A stretch of 64,000 nt of DNA from Dipteronia dyeriana (Eukaryota > Streptophyta > Magnoliopsida > Sapindales > Sapindaceae): the NCBI GenBank assembly GCA_032871835.1, contig CM065300.1:108187088-108251087 (forward strand). Reading direction: 5' to 3'. This document shows positions 1 to 11,141 of this stretch, in pieces. Position numbers and translations under genes: made by a program. The notes under the pieces are model-generated. The model did no database searches. It was given only the letters and a program-made list of their open reading frames with translations, and had not been told where the DNA came from. The number at the start of each line of letters is the position of its first letter. Within the stretch, counting starts at the first letter, position 1.

Positions 1-846
1 ACTATCTCTATGTAGTTTGCATTCTTGTGTGAAATGTGTTTGTATATTTATATATTTGTATAACATGGATATTGGACTTGAATTTGATGTTATATTGTTC
101 CTTATTGAGTTCCGGTCATTTCGGTTACTCATACACTTGATTTTGAGTTCCAAGTAAAAAGTTATGAAACTTTCCAGTCATGTTGCATGCATTGTCTTTG
201 TATTCGTATATCAAGTCGAATTTTTATTTTCTGGGTTGAGTTTCATAGTCTTCCATGTTCGTGAGAGAGTTCCGTTTTGTAATCCGTAAACGGATTCGAA
301 TTCGGACGTCGGAAACCGAAGAGCGGTCGAAGAATACGAGAGGTATGTAAAAAAATAAAAAATAAAAAATAAAAAAATTAATGGGAAATTGCCATTTGCC
401 CTCCTTGGCCGAATTGGCGCGTGACCATCTCGCCAAAAAATATCTCTCTGGTCACGAGATGCCCACGACACATCTCAGTTGTTTTTTGTTTCATGAATTA
501 AAGAGGTTTTTATTACATATATTTCATGCAAATAATGTTTGGTGTAGATGATCAATCAAATCAATTGGAGTCACATGCTTGATTTTCTATTGGTGAACTT
601 GAATGCTTCTACCGTGAGCTCATTGCGTAGAATAATTTTTATATCATCAGATGTTTATAGAGTGTGACGCATTCACGTGAAACCAATCGTGTTGTGCTTC
701 TTTTGCTTTAATACGTCGTCGTTCATTGAGCTTCATAGTGTCTCTTCCGTGAGCTCTCTGCATGTGATAATTTTCTTTGAAATTTCCAGAAAACACGCGT
801 AACCAGATGTGGTTGTTGGCGCGGCACATTTTGAGAGGTCCCTTGA

Positions 847-872
847 ATATATATATATATATATATATATAT
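847..872. repeat. (TA)n microsatellite in A left LTR
   Basis: A run of TA dinucleotides. The matching place in the right LTR (near 12038-12051) has only a few TA units, so it expanded or contracted after insertion. Confidence 0.9.
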
Positions 873-1628
873 TCATTTTTGACCTGCATATTTTTGAATC
901 AACTTTTCAATTTTTGTTTTGGTGGTATCTCTCTCATTATAACTCATATTGACTTGATTCAAAAACCGAAATAGAATGTCTTGAAGAGATTTATAAACCC
1001 CAAGTATTTTCAAAACCAAAGGATGTCTTGATTATTCACAGTGTTCAGATTTTCAGTTCAAGATTTCATCATTGTTGGTAAAATCATCTTCTTCTTAGTT
1101 TTATTCTTGGATCTTCTTATTGATTGATGCCTTTTGATTAAGAAGAATGACTAAGATGATTTTGATATCATTTTGTGGTTTGTTGTTTTGATTTTCAAGT
1201 TTAGCTAGATTTGTGATAAGTTGATTGATTTGTGCTAAACTTGATAAATATGAATTTTTTTCTAGAAATCTTTTGTTCTTATGCTTGATTTACTATTTCT
1301 AGATTTAATTTCATTTTCTAAGAACTAGGTCTACATCAATTGGTATATTCATTTCATTGATTTGGTTCTTAGTTGATAACATGCTTAGGTTGCCTAGATA
1401 CATTTGTGATTGTTCTTTGAAATCATAATCTAGCTATCTAGTTGCATGCCCATAGAATTTGTTGATCATCATTTTCTATGTTGAGGGCTTGTTTGTGTTT
1501 TGCATTCATGATTACTTAGAAGCCTTGTGAAGAGGTAGGAAGTCTTATATCTTAGAGTGATTCTTTGATTTGAGCAATTGGAAGTCTGAGCTAGAGTCGG
1601 GAGGACTTGGATAGCTAAGCAAGTGGAA

Positions 1629-1636
1629 GTCTCGAT
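1629..1636. repeat. hAT target-site duplication, left copy
   Basis: GTCTCGAT here against GTCTCGAC at 5420-5427 on the other side. The uninterrupted LTR at 12779-12786 reads GTCTCGAC, so the left copy has one C-to-T change. Eight bp is the duplication size made by hAT transposases. Confidence 0.9.
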
Positions 1637-1653
1637 TAGTGGTGTAAAAATGG
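1637..1653 (+). repeat. hAT left terminal inverted repeat
   Basis: TAGTGGTGTAAAAATGG pairs with the right end at 5403-5419; only position 14 differs. The TA-GTG start resembles plant Ac-like hAT ends. Confidence 0.93.
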
Positions 1654-1880
1654 ACTGGCCCGGCCCATTAGGGACGGCTTGGCCAGTCCATTTCTGGAAA
1701 CAGGCCGAGCTGGGCCGGGCAGGGCAGCGACGGTGTCGCGGGCCGGGCCTGGCCGGCCTGTTTCCAGAGAACCAGGCCCGGCAAGGCATGCCGGCCTGCC
1801 TCAGGCCGGCCGTGCCTGCGTGTCGTGCCAGGCGGGCCCGCCGGGCCTCTCTGGAGGGCCGACCAGGCCAGGCCTAACGG
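1654..1880. repeat. GC-rich subterminal region of hAT, left
   Basis: A dense run of GGCC, CCGGCC and GGGCC words in a strongly AT-rich surrounding. It includes a perfect 13-bp inverted repeat (CTGGAAACAGGCC at 1694-1706 and its complement at 1755-1767) that encloses a small GCGAC/GTCGC hairpin. Repeated subterminal words are where hAT transposases normally bind. Open frames through this stretch come from its composition and I do not call genes. Confidence 0.75.
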
Positions 1881-1889
1881 GTCTGGTCC

Positions 1890-2230
1890 GGCGGGTTAGT
1901 TTTTTGGTCCAATTTTTTTTCCAAATTACGTTTTTTTGGATTTATGGTATAGGGTTTAGGATTTATAGTTTATGGTTAAGGGTTTAGAATTTAAAATAAA
2001 TGAAGAGAACGAACAATTATTAGGATTTGAAATGAATAAAGAGAACGATCAATTTTTTAATTATTTATTTATTTTTCACTTATGGAATTCAGTAATACAT
2101 ATTTACATGATTGTCTCATTAAAAACCTTACCAAGAAAAACCCAGTGGGATAAAAACTTGGAAAGGGAAAAAGAGTGCAACCGTTTTACAACTTACAAGT
2201 ATATAATAAATACATATGTAAAAGTATAAC
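1890..2230. other. AT-rich 3' flank of the hAT transposase
   Basis: Between the GC-rich end and the stop codon of the transposase. I see only AT-rich non-coding sequence; on the minus strand it would hold the 3' untranslated region. Confidence 0.5.
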
Positions 2231-4309
2231 CTAGTTCTGGCCCTGACCACTACCTGAAGGGTCATCAATATATAGATTGTCGAAATTTAGATTAAGTTCT
2301 TTATCTACAGTTAGATTTTGTAACCTTTTTTTAGCATGCTCCCAATCCCGAAGGCATGTTAATACCTCAACCATCTCTGGAGACAAACAGCTTCTTCTTG
2401 GTTCAATTATGCGTCCACTTGTGCTGAAAGCTTGTTCTGAAGACACCGTTGACACTGGAAAAACCAGTACGTCACGTGCTAAGTGTGACAGAACTGGATA
2501 CCTGTACGTATAGGTCTTCCACCATAACAACAAATCAAACTCTTCATTGTCTTCAACAGCATCGAACTGTGCTTCAAGGTACCTAATAAGTTCGGTACAA
2601 GAAGATGGGCTAGATCTTTGCCCCGAAGAAGTACTTGCTGATTTGTCTTTTTTTCTTCTTTTCAGAATGCTCCAACTTGTTTGCTTCGGCTCTGTCTGCG
2701 GTCGTGTTGATTGGGGGATGACAATGTTGCCAAACCTGGTCTCATTAATCTGAAAAATCTTGAACAACTTGGTTCGAATGTCAGTAATTTGTTCTGAATA
2801 ATCTATTGACAAATTAATACCACTAAACTTAAGCAAAACTTCTAAACCAGATAATTTAACCCTGAGATCTATTATAGCACTTAAGGCATAAAGTAAGGGA
2901 ATGTTAGCCCAATATTTTTTCAACTTTGTCTCCATGACAACAACTGCAGCGCTTAGATGTTCATCTTTTCTATAACTGTTTAACAGTTCAGACATTTCCA
3001 CTATCTGATGGATTGCCTGGGAAGATGTGGGGTAATATACCCCGGAAAGAGTTACAGTGGCATTGTAAAAAATCTTTAAAAATTGAACAAAAATCTTTGC
3101 CACATACCAATCGTCTGTGGAAAGTAATTTTGGACTAAGTTGTCCTGTTCCGGTCAATTTCATGTTATAAAATCATGTAATGGTTGTATCATATTCCAAA
3201 CAATTTTGCAACATTAAATAAGTAGAGTTCCTCCTTACCGGCATATCAATTTGGAATCGTCGGGGTTTGAGACCGTTTAATTTACAATGTCTCTTGAATT
3301 CACTGAATCTAGGATTAGAACTGCAAATCCAAGAAATGGCATCTCTGATGCGATCTATTTGGTCGCTTATCTGCTTTAAACCAGCCTGTACAACTAAATT
3401 TAAAATATGGCATGCACACCGTTGATGGAAGAAATAACCTCCATCTTGCGGGATATTTCTTGCAACAAACAATGCAATAGAGCTAGTATTTGCAGATGCA
3501 TTATCAAATGTGATTGACAGAATGCGATGCGTGATTTCATAAGTTTCTAAAACTTCCATTATGACATTAAAAATGTTTTCTGCGGTATGTGCAAAATCCA
3601 TAGGACGAAAACCAAAAATTCTTTTTGTTATCCTCCAATCAGAATCTAAATAGTGTCCCGTGACACATAAATAGTCCTGTTTGAAACATGCATTCCAAAT
3701 ATCAGAAGTTAATGCAATAGAGACACTTAAATGCTGTATTTCAGCAACTAAGTCATCCCTTTCGGTTTCAAACAATCGTATCAAATCATTTCTAGTGGTG
3801 GTTCTAGAAACAGGTTCATATTGGGGGTTATATGCATATGTGATTAATTCTTTATAAAATGGACTCTCACCAATATTGATCGGTTGATCAGTTTGTGCAA
3901 TGTATCGTGCCAAGCACTCTCTAGCGTGCATAGCGTCGAACTGCCACGTCGTAACGGACCCGTCTAGGTACCGTTGAAGCTGTGTCTGGGTTGTAGTATC
4001 TACCTGTCCATGTGCAGGCATACATTTGTGCATATGCCGTCTCAAATGTCCGGTTCCCCCCATACTTGTAGCATAATTCTTATGGCAAAACTCACATTTA
4101 GCTCTGAGGCCAGACGCCCCGTTTGGGGGTGTCATTTGGACTATGTTGAAACATTGTCACACATCTGATGTTAATTTTCTGGGACGTGATGTTGGTGTAA
4201 CGCCGGAACCAGAAGGTCCCGCTTGAGTATGGGTCGGTTCTAAAATATCAAATTCATCGTTGATCATATTCAAACCGTCCGGAAAATAAGGCTGCTGGTT
4301 ATGATCCAT
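2231..4309 (-). pseudogene. hAT transposase, nearly full length with two in-frame stops
   Basis: One minus-strand reading frame of about 690 codons, the usual hAT size, starting at a Met at 4309 (MDHNQQ). It is broken by TGA at 4157-4159 and TGA at 3173-3175; all three pieces stay in the same frame. The N-terminal part has a BED-type zinc finger: C-E-F-C-H-K-N-Y followed by H-L-R-R-H-M-H (about 4100-4020). The middle has hAT core blocks, including LTSDIW and a Cys/His-rich segment (CACHILNLVVQ). The C-terminus is the hAT dimerisation domain (about 2620-2330), with WWK, YP.LS..ARD and STVSSE..FS..GR motifs. The first stop falls where BED fingers normally have Trp, so it is probably TGG to TGA. 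The second may come from CGA. I see no frameshifts, so decay is light. No introns are apparent. Confidence 0.88.
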
Positions 4310-5121
4310 TATCTGAATAAAAATATGAGCACTATAGTAGTTAATAGTCAAATTAAAAATCAATATTTACTAACAGTAATCTTAATTTACTAACAATAAT
4401 TACTATAACTAATACGACACTTACAATAATTTATTTACTTAAAAAACAAATTAAATAAACAAAAAAAATCATAATCTACTAAAATAAAATTTTAAATTCA
4501 CTAGTTCACTACTACAAATAAAATTGATAAATTTACTAACATAATATACTAACATAAAATTGATGATTTGAACCACTACTTTTAAATTTACTATCATAAT
4601 CTACAAATGAAAAATTTTAATTTATGAAAAAAATAATATCAAACGTAATTACTACACTTAACATTCATCATTTACTTATTACAAATATTAAAATTACTAC
4701 TAAACTTAAAAATCTTAATAAACTAAACAAATAATATTAACATTAAAGCCCAAAAATTGATAAACTAACTAACTAAATAGATAATGTTTTCATTAAGTAA
4801 CTCAAATCTAAACATAAACATATAAATTTACTATGAGAATATGTTAGACCAAAAGTAATAACAAAATTGTACCTTTAAAATTTGGTGTGTTGGTGGAAAA
4901 CGTAGAGAATTTTGTAGAGAGAGTAATAACCAAAATGAATGAAAAAGTTTAGAGAATTGGAGAATATATTAGAGATTGAGATTTGAGAGAATGAGAGATT
5001 GAAAGAATGATAGAGAGAGTTAATGGAAAATGAAATGGATGGAAGTATTTATAGAAAAATTTGATTTGTGGGTCAAAATGTAATTTAAAAGATTGTAGGG
5101 GGGTTTTGGTAATTTTAATTT
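4310..5121. other. AT-rich upstream region of the hAT transposase
   Basis: About 800 bp, strongly AT-rich, with no coding signal. As the minus-strand 5' flank of the transposase it probably contains its promoter, but I cannot fix a TATA box. Confidence 0.45.
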
Positions 5122-5199
5122 CCTCCAACGGCTAGAAATCAATTCCAGCCTTTGGCTGACGTCAGCCAACGGCTGGAATTGATTTCCAGCCGTTGGAGG
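5122..5199. repeat. Nested near-perfect 78-bp palindrome in hAT
   Basis: The left arm 5122-5160 and right arm 5161-5199 are reverse complements with no spacer and only two mismatches over 39 bp. Each arm is itself a hairpin: AACGGCTGGAA pairs with TTCCAGCCGTT around an AATTGAT-like centre. It lies just inside the GC-rich right end of the element. Its position suggests a transposase-binding or cruciform element, but that is inference. Confidence 0.92.
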
Positions 5200-5214
5200 C
5201 TTTTTGAAAAAAAA

Positions 5215-5402
5215 AAAAAATTGCCCGAACAGACCGGCGGACCGGTTTGCCAGGCAGGCCGGCCTGCCGGGCCTCCTCCCAGAGGTCTGGCACGAGGCCC
5301 GTCCCAGGGCAGGCCGCGGCCTGGCCCTCTTCCTTCACGGGCCATTCCAAGAACAACCCGTGAACTCCCTGGGCAGGCCGGACCGGCCTGTCACCGGCCG
5401 GC
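5215..5402. repeat. GC-rich subterminal region of hAT, right
   Basis: GGCCGG/CCGGCC-rich sequence matching the character of the left end (1654-1880) without being a simple inverted copy. Together the two make the only strongly GC-rich stretches in the window. Confidence 0.75.
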
Positions 5403-5419
5403 CCACTTTTACACCACTA
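5403..5419 (-). repeat. hAT right terminal inverted repeat
   Basis: Reads CCACTTTTACACCACTA on the plus strand, the reverse complement of 1637-1653 with one mismatch. It is followed by the right target copy GTCTCGAC (5420-5427). Confidence 0.93.
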
Positions 5420-5695
5420 GTCTCGACAAGAGGTGTGAGACTTCAGATTGTTGAGCAAGGAAGTTTCAACTAGAGTCGGAAGGACTCGGATAGTTGAGGA
5501 AGAAGTTTGCCTAGGGTCGGGAGGGTCTAGAAAAGTGAGCAAGGAATTTTCCTAGAGACAGGAGGTCTTGGAGAGGAAGTCGGCTTAGTAGATCACTAGG
5601 TTCAAGGGTAGAGTAAGAGTGATAGCTTGGAGAGCATGTGTTGATTGCTTGAGTGTGTAACACTTATTTGAAATAGTGGATTTACTTTTACCGGT

Positions 5696-5748
5696 GGTTG
5701 TGGTATCAACCCGTGAATGTTTCCTCTTAGGAGGTTTTACCACGTAAA
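5696..5748 (+). promoter_or_regulatory. Conserved double-hairpin block in A left LTR
   Basis: GGTTG (5696-5700) can pair with CAACC (5707-5711). A CCTC/GAGG hairpin follows, then TTTTACCACGTAAA (5735-5748). The same order of parts occurs in the right LTR and in the LTRs of elements D and E. It lies near the 3' end of the LTR, so it would be in the transcript as R or U5. Confidence 0.65.
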
Positions 5749-5951
5749 TTTCTTGTGTTGATTTTTACCATCTTTAATTTCTTCACTTAGTTGATTTGTG
5801 TCATTTGCTTTGTCATATATCATTTTGGATATTATGCTAAGTTTTGTATAAGATTGCTTGTGTTTTCAAAGAAGATTAAAATTTGAGCATATACTTATTC
5901 ACCCCCCTCTATGTATATTTTACACTATAATTGGTTAAGGGAATTTACAAT

Positions 5952-5963
5952 TGGTATCAGAGC
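5952..5963 (+). promoter_or_regulatory. Primer binding site of element A
   Basis: TGGTATCAGAGC, two bases after the LTR end. This is the standard copia primer site complementary to the 3' end of plant initiator tRNA-Met. Confidence 0.93.
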
Positions 5964-6019
5964 TGGTGTCTAGAAGTAATTAGATAGGTCCATTTTATAA
6001 TGTTTGTTGTTTTTGTGCT

Positions 6020-9000
6020 ATGGGTGATTCTATGTTGGAAGGTGCATCTAGTGCTAGACCTCCACTCTTGAATAGTGGTAACTATTCCTTTTGGAAAATT
6101 AGGATGAGAGCCTACATTAGATCCATCAATGAAAAGGCATGTATGAGTATTAAGGAAGGTTATGAGATACCTACCGAAAGGCAAGAAGATGGCACTATGA
6201 TTTTGAAGCCGAGAGCCGAATGGATGGCTATTGAATTTGATAATGCTAAATGGCATCATAGGGCAATGAATGCAATATTTGGTGGTGTAGATGGTACTCA
6301 ATTTATCTACATCTAAAACCTCGAATCGGCAAAGGAAGCATGGGATACTTTCCAAATTATCAATGAGGGTACGTTGGCGGTTCGAAGGTCAAGAGTACAA
6401 ACGCTTACCTCTCAATTTGAAAGTCTTGTTATGGATGAGGGTGAAAAGTTAGTAGACTTTAAAACTAGACTCTTGAATATCACCAATCAAAGTCAAACTT
6501 TGGGAGACCCATATCCACAAGAGAGAATTAATTGGAAAATCTTAAGATCCTTACCGAAGAGATTTAATGCAAAGGTGACTGCAATTGAAGAAAGCAAGAA
6601 CGTCGATCTTATGAGGGTTGATGAGCTTCTTGGGTCTCTACAAGCATATGAGCTTGGGTTCAAGCCAAGGTTTGAGGATAAGGGAATAACACTCAAAGTG
6701 ACTAATGAGAAGAGTGAAGATGATATGGTTAGTATGGTGATAGCTTTCAAGAAATTTCTAAAGAACATATGTTCTAAGAGAGAGGAAGTTGATAAAAAAA
6801 TCACTCTAAAAGAAATGGTAGATTGTAAGGATAAATCTAAGAAGAAGCTAATTCGATGTCTTGAATGCAATGGGATTGGATTTATTTCTACCAATAGTGC
6901 TAATGAGAAGAAAGAGTCTAAGAAAGGCTTAGCAATGGCAGCTACTTGGAGTGATGTGAGTGTGAGTGATGTAAAAGAGGAAGAGGAGTCCTCGAATGAT
7001 CGAAAATATACTAGCAATTACATTCCTCACCCGGCTATATATGAAGGAGGATTTGAGGATAGTAGTGAAGAATCCTTAAGTAGTGAGGAAAGTGAATACT
7101 CTTTAAGTAATGAAGATAGTGAATTCTCCTCACATCATGATGAAACAAGCTTAAATGACAAGATCCTTCAACTAACTAGTGAAAATTTTGAGAAGAATGA
7201 TGAGAACAATAAGTTGAAGTTGATCAATGCCAATTTAGTGGTGATAATCAAAGCTCTTGAAAATGAGAAGAATATGTCTTTGGAGAAGATAAGCAAGCAA
7301 AATGAATTCATTACGGAGCATAAAGAAACCATTGAAAATTATTTTTCAAAGATAGAAGAAAGTGCTAAAGAGCTAGATGATTTGAAAGAAGACTTTACTA
7401 TGAAGTTGTTTATCATGGAAGAAGAGAATAAGCAAAAAGAGAATAAAGAGCTTAAAGACAAAATCCTTAGTCTAGAGAATAACTTGAAAGATAGTAATGA
7501 AAGACTAGAAATTTTGAAACAAGAAGTTGAGCAAATAGATGATTCTCTTGATCGTGCTCAAAGACTTGAAAATGTGCTTAGAGTCAAAATTAGTAAGCAT
7601 GAGTATCAAGAGAAGATGCTTTGTGATAAGCTTGATGAGGCTAACAAGATGATAGGTAAGATGTCATCTAGTGCTAGTAAAGTATAAACTCTCATCAAGA
7701 TTGGTAAGAATCCTAGTGACAAAAGAGGATTAGGTTATGTGATTGAAAAGGTTACACCTTCATCTAATAATTCTACTTTTGTCAAAGCAAGTGGTAAAGT
7801 GAATGTAGGTACTCTCTCTAAAGGTGAAGCTATGGATGTAACCGGAAGTACCTCAACATCAACAAAGAGCAACAAAGGAAAATCTCAACAAGGTCAAAGA
7901 CAAAATCATCATTTTCTCATGCAAAAGACAAAGCATCAAGGAATGGAAATCAAAGAGGTAACAATGTGAGAATGTATACTACTTCAAATGCTCAAGCTAA
8001 AGGTAACCCTCTCAAATTTGTACCTATTTGCCATTTTTGTAACATGGTAGGACATATAAGACCTAGATGCTATGAATATATTCATAAATGCAAATATGAG
8101 AATGATTTGTATGATATGTCTTTGATGAATAGTCCTAGGCAATCATCCATGTATGGATCTAGATCTAGACATAGGGAGACCTTGGAAAAGCATGTTAAGA
8201 AAAATATTGTTGATGACTTGCTTGTGAAAACACATGTTGTGCCTCATAATACTATGCATAAAAAGTTTGACAATGCTTTGTTTGACTTGTTTGAAAATGT
8301 GACTAATAAAGTCGATTTGCATGATAGTAAGCCAAAGAATAAGTCAAAGCATGTTGTTAATAGTAATGATAAACATGGTGTTAAAAAAAATTGGATTAGA
8401 AAAGGCTCAACTACTATTTCTTCCAAAGCCAAAGAGAAAGACAAGAAGAGCTATGGAATTTCTCAACCAACCTCTCAACCAAAGCATGCACACTCAAAAG
8501 GTAATTTTTCTAAATTTATTCCGGTTTGTCATTATTGCAATGTAATTGGTCACATTAGACCTAGATGTTATGTATATATTAGGCAATGCAAACTAGGAAA
8601 TAATATGCATGCTAGTGAGTTGAACAAATCTTCTTTGAAATATTCTAAACATGATAATGGTTTTGATGTTTTGAAAAATGTTTATATTGGTCATGATCAT
8701 GTGAAGAAACTTACTAGGAAAGTTTGGATTAAAAATCATGATGTGAAAAAGGTTCCTAGTCATTCTTCTAAACATGTTGATATTGATAAATCTTTGAATG
8801 TTGTGCATAATAATGATAAACATGTGAAGAAGAATGTCAAGAAGATATGTATGGATGAGAATGTGAAAAAGCATGATGGTCATATATCGTGTATTGATGA
8901 AATATTTGTGCATGGCAATAACAATGAGTTTAAAATGAGTGAAATTTTCATGAAGAGGATAGTTGATGATTTATCTTCTAGATTTCATATTGCCATGAGT

Positions 9001-9072
9001 AATGATCATGATGTTATTTGTGTTGGTTCACCTAAGACCAATATGGTCAAAGGTGAGTGCTCTCATACTTGA
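6020..9072 (+). pseudogene. Sirevirus-like gag of element A, broken
   Basis: The start is the first Met after the primer site (MGDSMLEG). The first ~75 residues include NYSFWKIRMRAY, the usual opening of copia gag proteins. A UBN2-type gag region follows (SLPKRFNAKVTAIEE, about 6545-6600), then an acidic Ser/Glu-rich stretch and a long coiled coil (about 7140-7660). The C-terminal part has two CCHC knuckles of the form C-x2-C-x4-H-x4-C at 8029-8070 and 8527-8568, both in a GHIRPRC context. Breaks: TAA at 6314-6316, TAA at 7685-7687, and a frameshift near 7900-7915, after which the frame runs to 9072. About 1,000 codons in total. No pol follows, so the protein would have packaged RNA for an element copied by another element's enzymes. 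Confidence 0.82.
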
Positions 9073-11141
9073 TTGAGTAGCACATATGAGAATATTTTTT
9101 TTTGTTCTTGTTTGATAAGAGTTTTAAGTTTGACGGTTGACTAAGTCATTTGTAATATGCTCGATTCACCATTCAAACTTGGTGTCTCTTGTCAATACAT
9201 GGACTTAATATTCTCATACTTTTACCATGATGGTCAAAATTTGTTGGTTGATTTTAGAGAAGTCCAATTTTGAAATCTATTTTGTGTAATTTGTTAAGAC
9301 TTTTGGAGAAAGTCATTTTATATGTCTGTTTGAGTTGAGATATTTAGTCTTTATTCTCTTGGGAATACACACCAACAACTTGTTGTCATGAGGACAAACA
9401 AGCCAAGATAGCTCATAAAAAGGGCGAAGACTTTACGTTGATGAAAAAGCTTGCGAAGGTATATCTCTACTCTAAAGCTTGCTTTCTTGATTCATCTTTT
9501 CAACTCTATGTGTGCATTACATCATGTAGCATGTCATATTAGAGAACTAGTATAGCTTTCATATGGTTCTTCATGACATTTGCTCTCTAAAGATCATTTA
9601 GTGATTTGTTAACAATGATCTTATATATGATGTGTGAAATGCTTGTTTGATTGATGAGTGGCATACTTTTGAAAAATATGAGCTTTATATTCAATGAAAG
9701 CTACTCTATTGAGAAGTAAAGATCTTAAGTAAGTCTCTTTGTATTGCTTTTAGATCATGTGCTTTTAAGCCTTAAAAAAATGGTTTTCAAAAGTGCACAC
9801 TTTGCTTCTCTCATATGTTTAGTTTGAGTAAATTGAGTTTGAAGATATGTGAGTTATGGATGCACCTTGAAGTCTTTTGACTAGTACATTTAAGATGACC
9901 TATGGTTAGTATCCATTTTGCTTCGGCAACTACATAGAACTCAACGAGCATCTTCATGAAAAAGGCTGCACACTTTGGTTGTGAAGCCACCTAATGTAGG
10001 AAAGGGCTACACCATTGTGATGAGTGAAAGCCGTCATGAAGTGTATATTTTTATGTTTAAAAAAAAATCAAAGAAGTGTTGCAAAGAATCAATAAAAAAA
10101 TCTTTGATTCAAAGCCTAAAAATAAATGGAGGAAGGCTTAAAGGAGTATAGTTGAAAATTGTGATTGCTCGGGTTGAAAAACAGAAATGGGATTACGAGC
10201 CACATGCACACATGCTCATATGTTGAAATCTATTCTCTTAAAAGCAATTCTAGATGATAATCGGTTTGACCTTTTATGGAAAAGCTTAGGATGAATAGAT
10301 GTTGATATGGTTTGCATGTTGATGATCCAATTGCACCTTTATATATGTTTAAAGCAAATCCACACACACACACTTATTTTGCTTACAAGTGAATTTGATT
10401 TGCTAGCAATTTTAGAAGAATTTTGAGAGAGATTGAAAATCTTGGTGTATCTCTCATAGTTTGTGGAGCTTATTTTGTTGAATTTCTTTAAAATTGCATG
10501 ATTGTGTGATTGTGTGGATATCTTTGTGAACAATATCCTATCTTAATCTTAGATAGAACACTTATCAAGGGGGAGCATAGTATGCTAGACTTTGTTTTCT
10601 TTTATGATAAGTTCACATGATTTTATTTAGATAAAAACATGACATACTTGAACAATAAAAATGCATGTTACTTATCTCATATATTTGCTTTGCTCCCTTA
10701 TTAAACCGACTATTCCTTGTCAAAAATGGGGAGAAATGTATACCTCACAATGTGTTGAAGAAATGTACCTTTTTATGGATTATTGACATTCTTGTATTAA
10801 GGGGGAGAGTTCTTTTCTTAAGGGGGAGTAAAGAATTCTTGTATGCTGAGGTTAAGGAACTAAATGGAGTGCTTTAAAGTGAACTTTTATATGAGATAAA
10901 TGATTTCTTGTTTGATTTTTGTGGATATATCTCACCAATCTTCTTTGTAGAACATCTCCTGTTTGTTTGGTAGTGTTTGTCTCACAGGTGCCTTGATGAT
11001 TAAAGAGGAGAATCTTGAAGACTCATGAAGACTTGAAGATGTGTTAGTTTAGGGTTCTCATTGTAATGTGAGGATGTGAGAATGCAATCAACTATGAGTG
11101 ATCATTGTATGGTGAGGTTGAGGTTTTGTCATAGAACAGCC
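9073..11141. other. Long non-coding 3' region of element A with purine-tract repeats
   Basis: Two kb with no coding frame worth calling. AAGGGGGAG occurs at 10567-10575, 10799-10807 and 10820-10828, ahead of the functional tract at 11142-11153. Sireviruses are known for multiple such purine motifs upstream of the 3' LTR. I see no trace of pol or of an envelope-like gene. Confidence 0.7.

Larger units (their letters stand above)
1637..5419 (-). mobile_element. hAT-superfamily DNA transposon, 3783 bp
   Basis: The element begins TAGTGGTGTAAAA and ends with the exact reverse complement. The 13-bp inverted repeats extend to 17 bp with one mismatch (1637-1653 and 5403-5419). It is flanked by an 8-bp target duplication and interrupts the left LTR of element A at a place where the right LTR is continuous. 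It carries a minus-strand transposase gene, GC-rich subterminal regions at both ends, and a 78-bp palindrome near its right end. The ends look complete, so it could be cut out if a related transposase were present. Its own transposase has two visible nonsense codons. Confidence 0.95.
1..5949 (+). repeat. Element A left (5') LTR, interrupted by a hAT transposon
   Basis: Position 1 corresponds to 11492 in the right LTR, so about 338 bp are missing at the left edge. The copy ends in TTTACA at 5949, directly before the primer site. Removing 1637-5419 and one 8-bp target copy makes it colinear with the right LTR. It also carries about 300 bp (roughly 389-690) that the right LTR lacks, and a longer (TA)n tract at 847-872. 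It would hold promoter and polyadenylation signals, but I could not place a transcription start. Confidence 0.88.

Noticed and set aside
1469..1987. Several open frames on both strands in the GC-rich hAT end
   Set aside because: They arise from GC-rich repeats, are Pro/Gly/Arg/Ala-rich and cross the transposon boundary.
2277..2753. Plus-strand open frames of 68-78 codons
   Set aside because: Antisense to the hAT dimerisation domain, which has far better support.
5139..5473. Open frames on both strands at the right hAT end
   Set aside because: Same cause: GC-rich subterminal repeats; they run across the element end into the LTR.
6493..7017. 174-codon open frame on the minus strand
   Set aside because: Opposite strand of the gag of element A, in a Glu/Lys-rich part where antisense stops are rare; Leu/Ser-rich and without domain signs.
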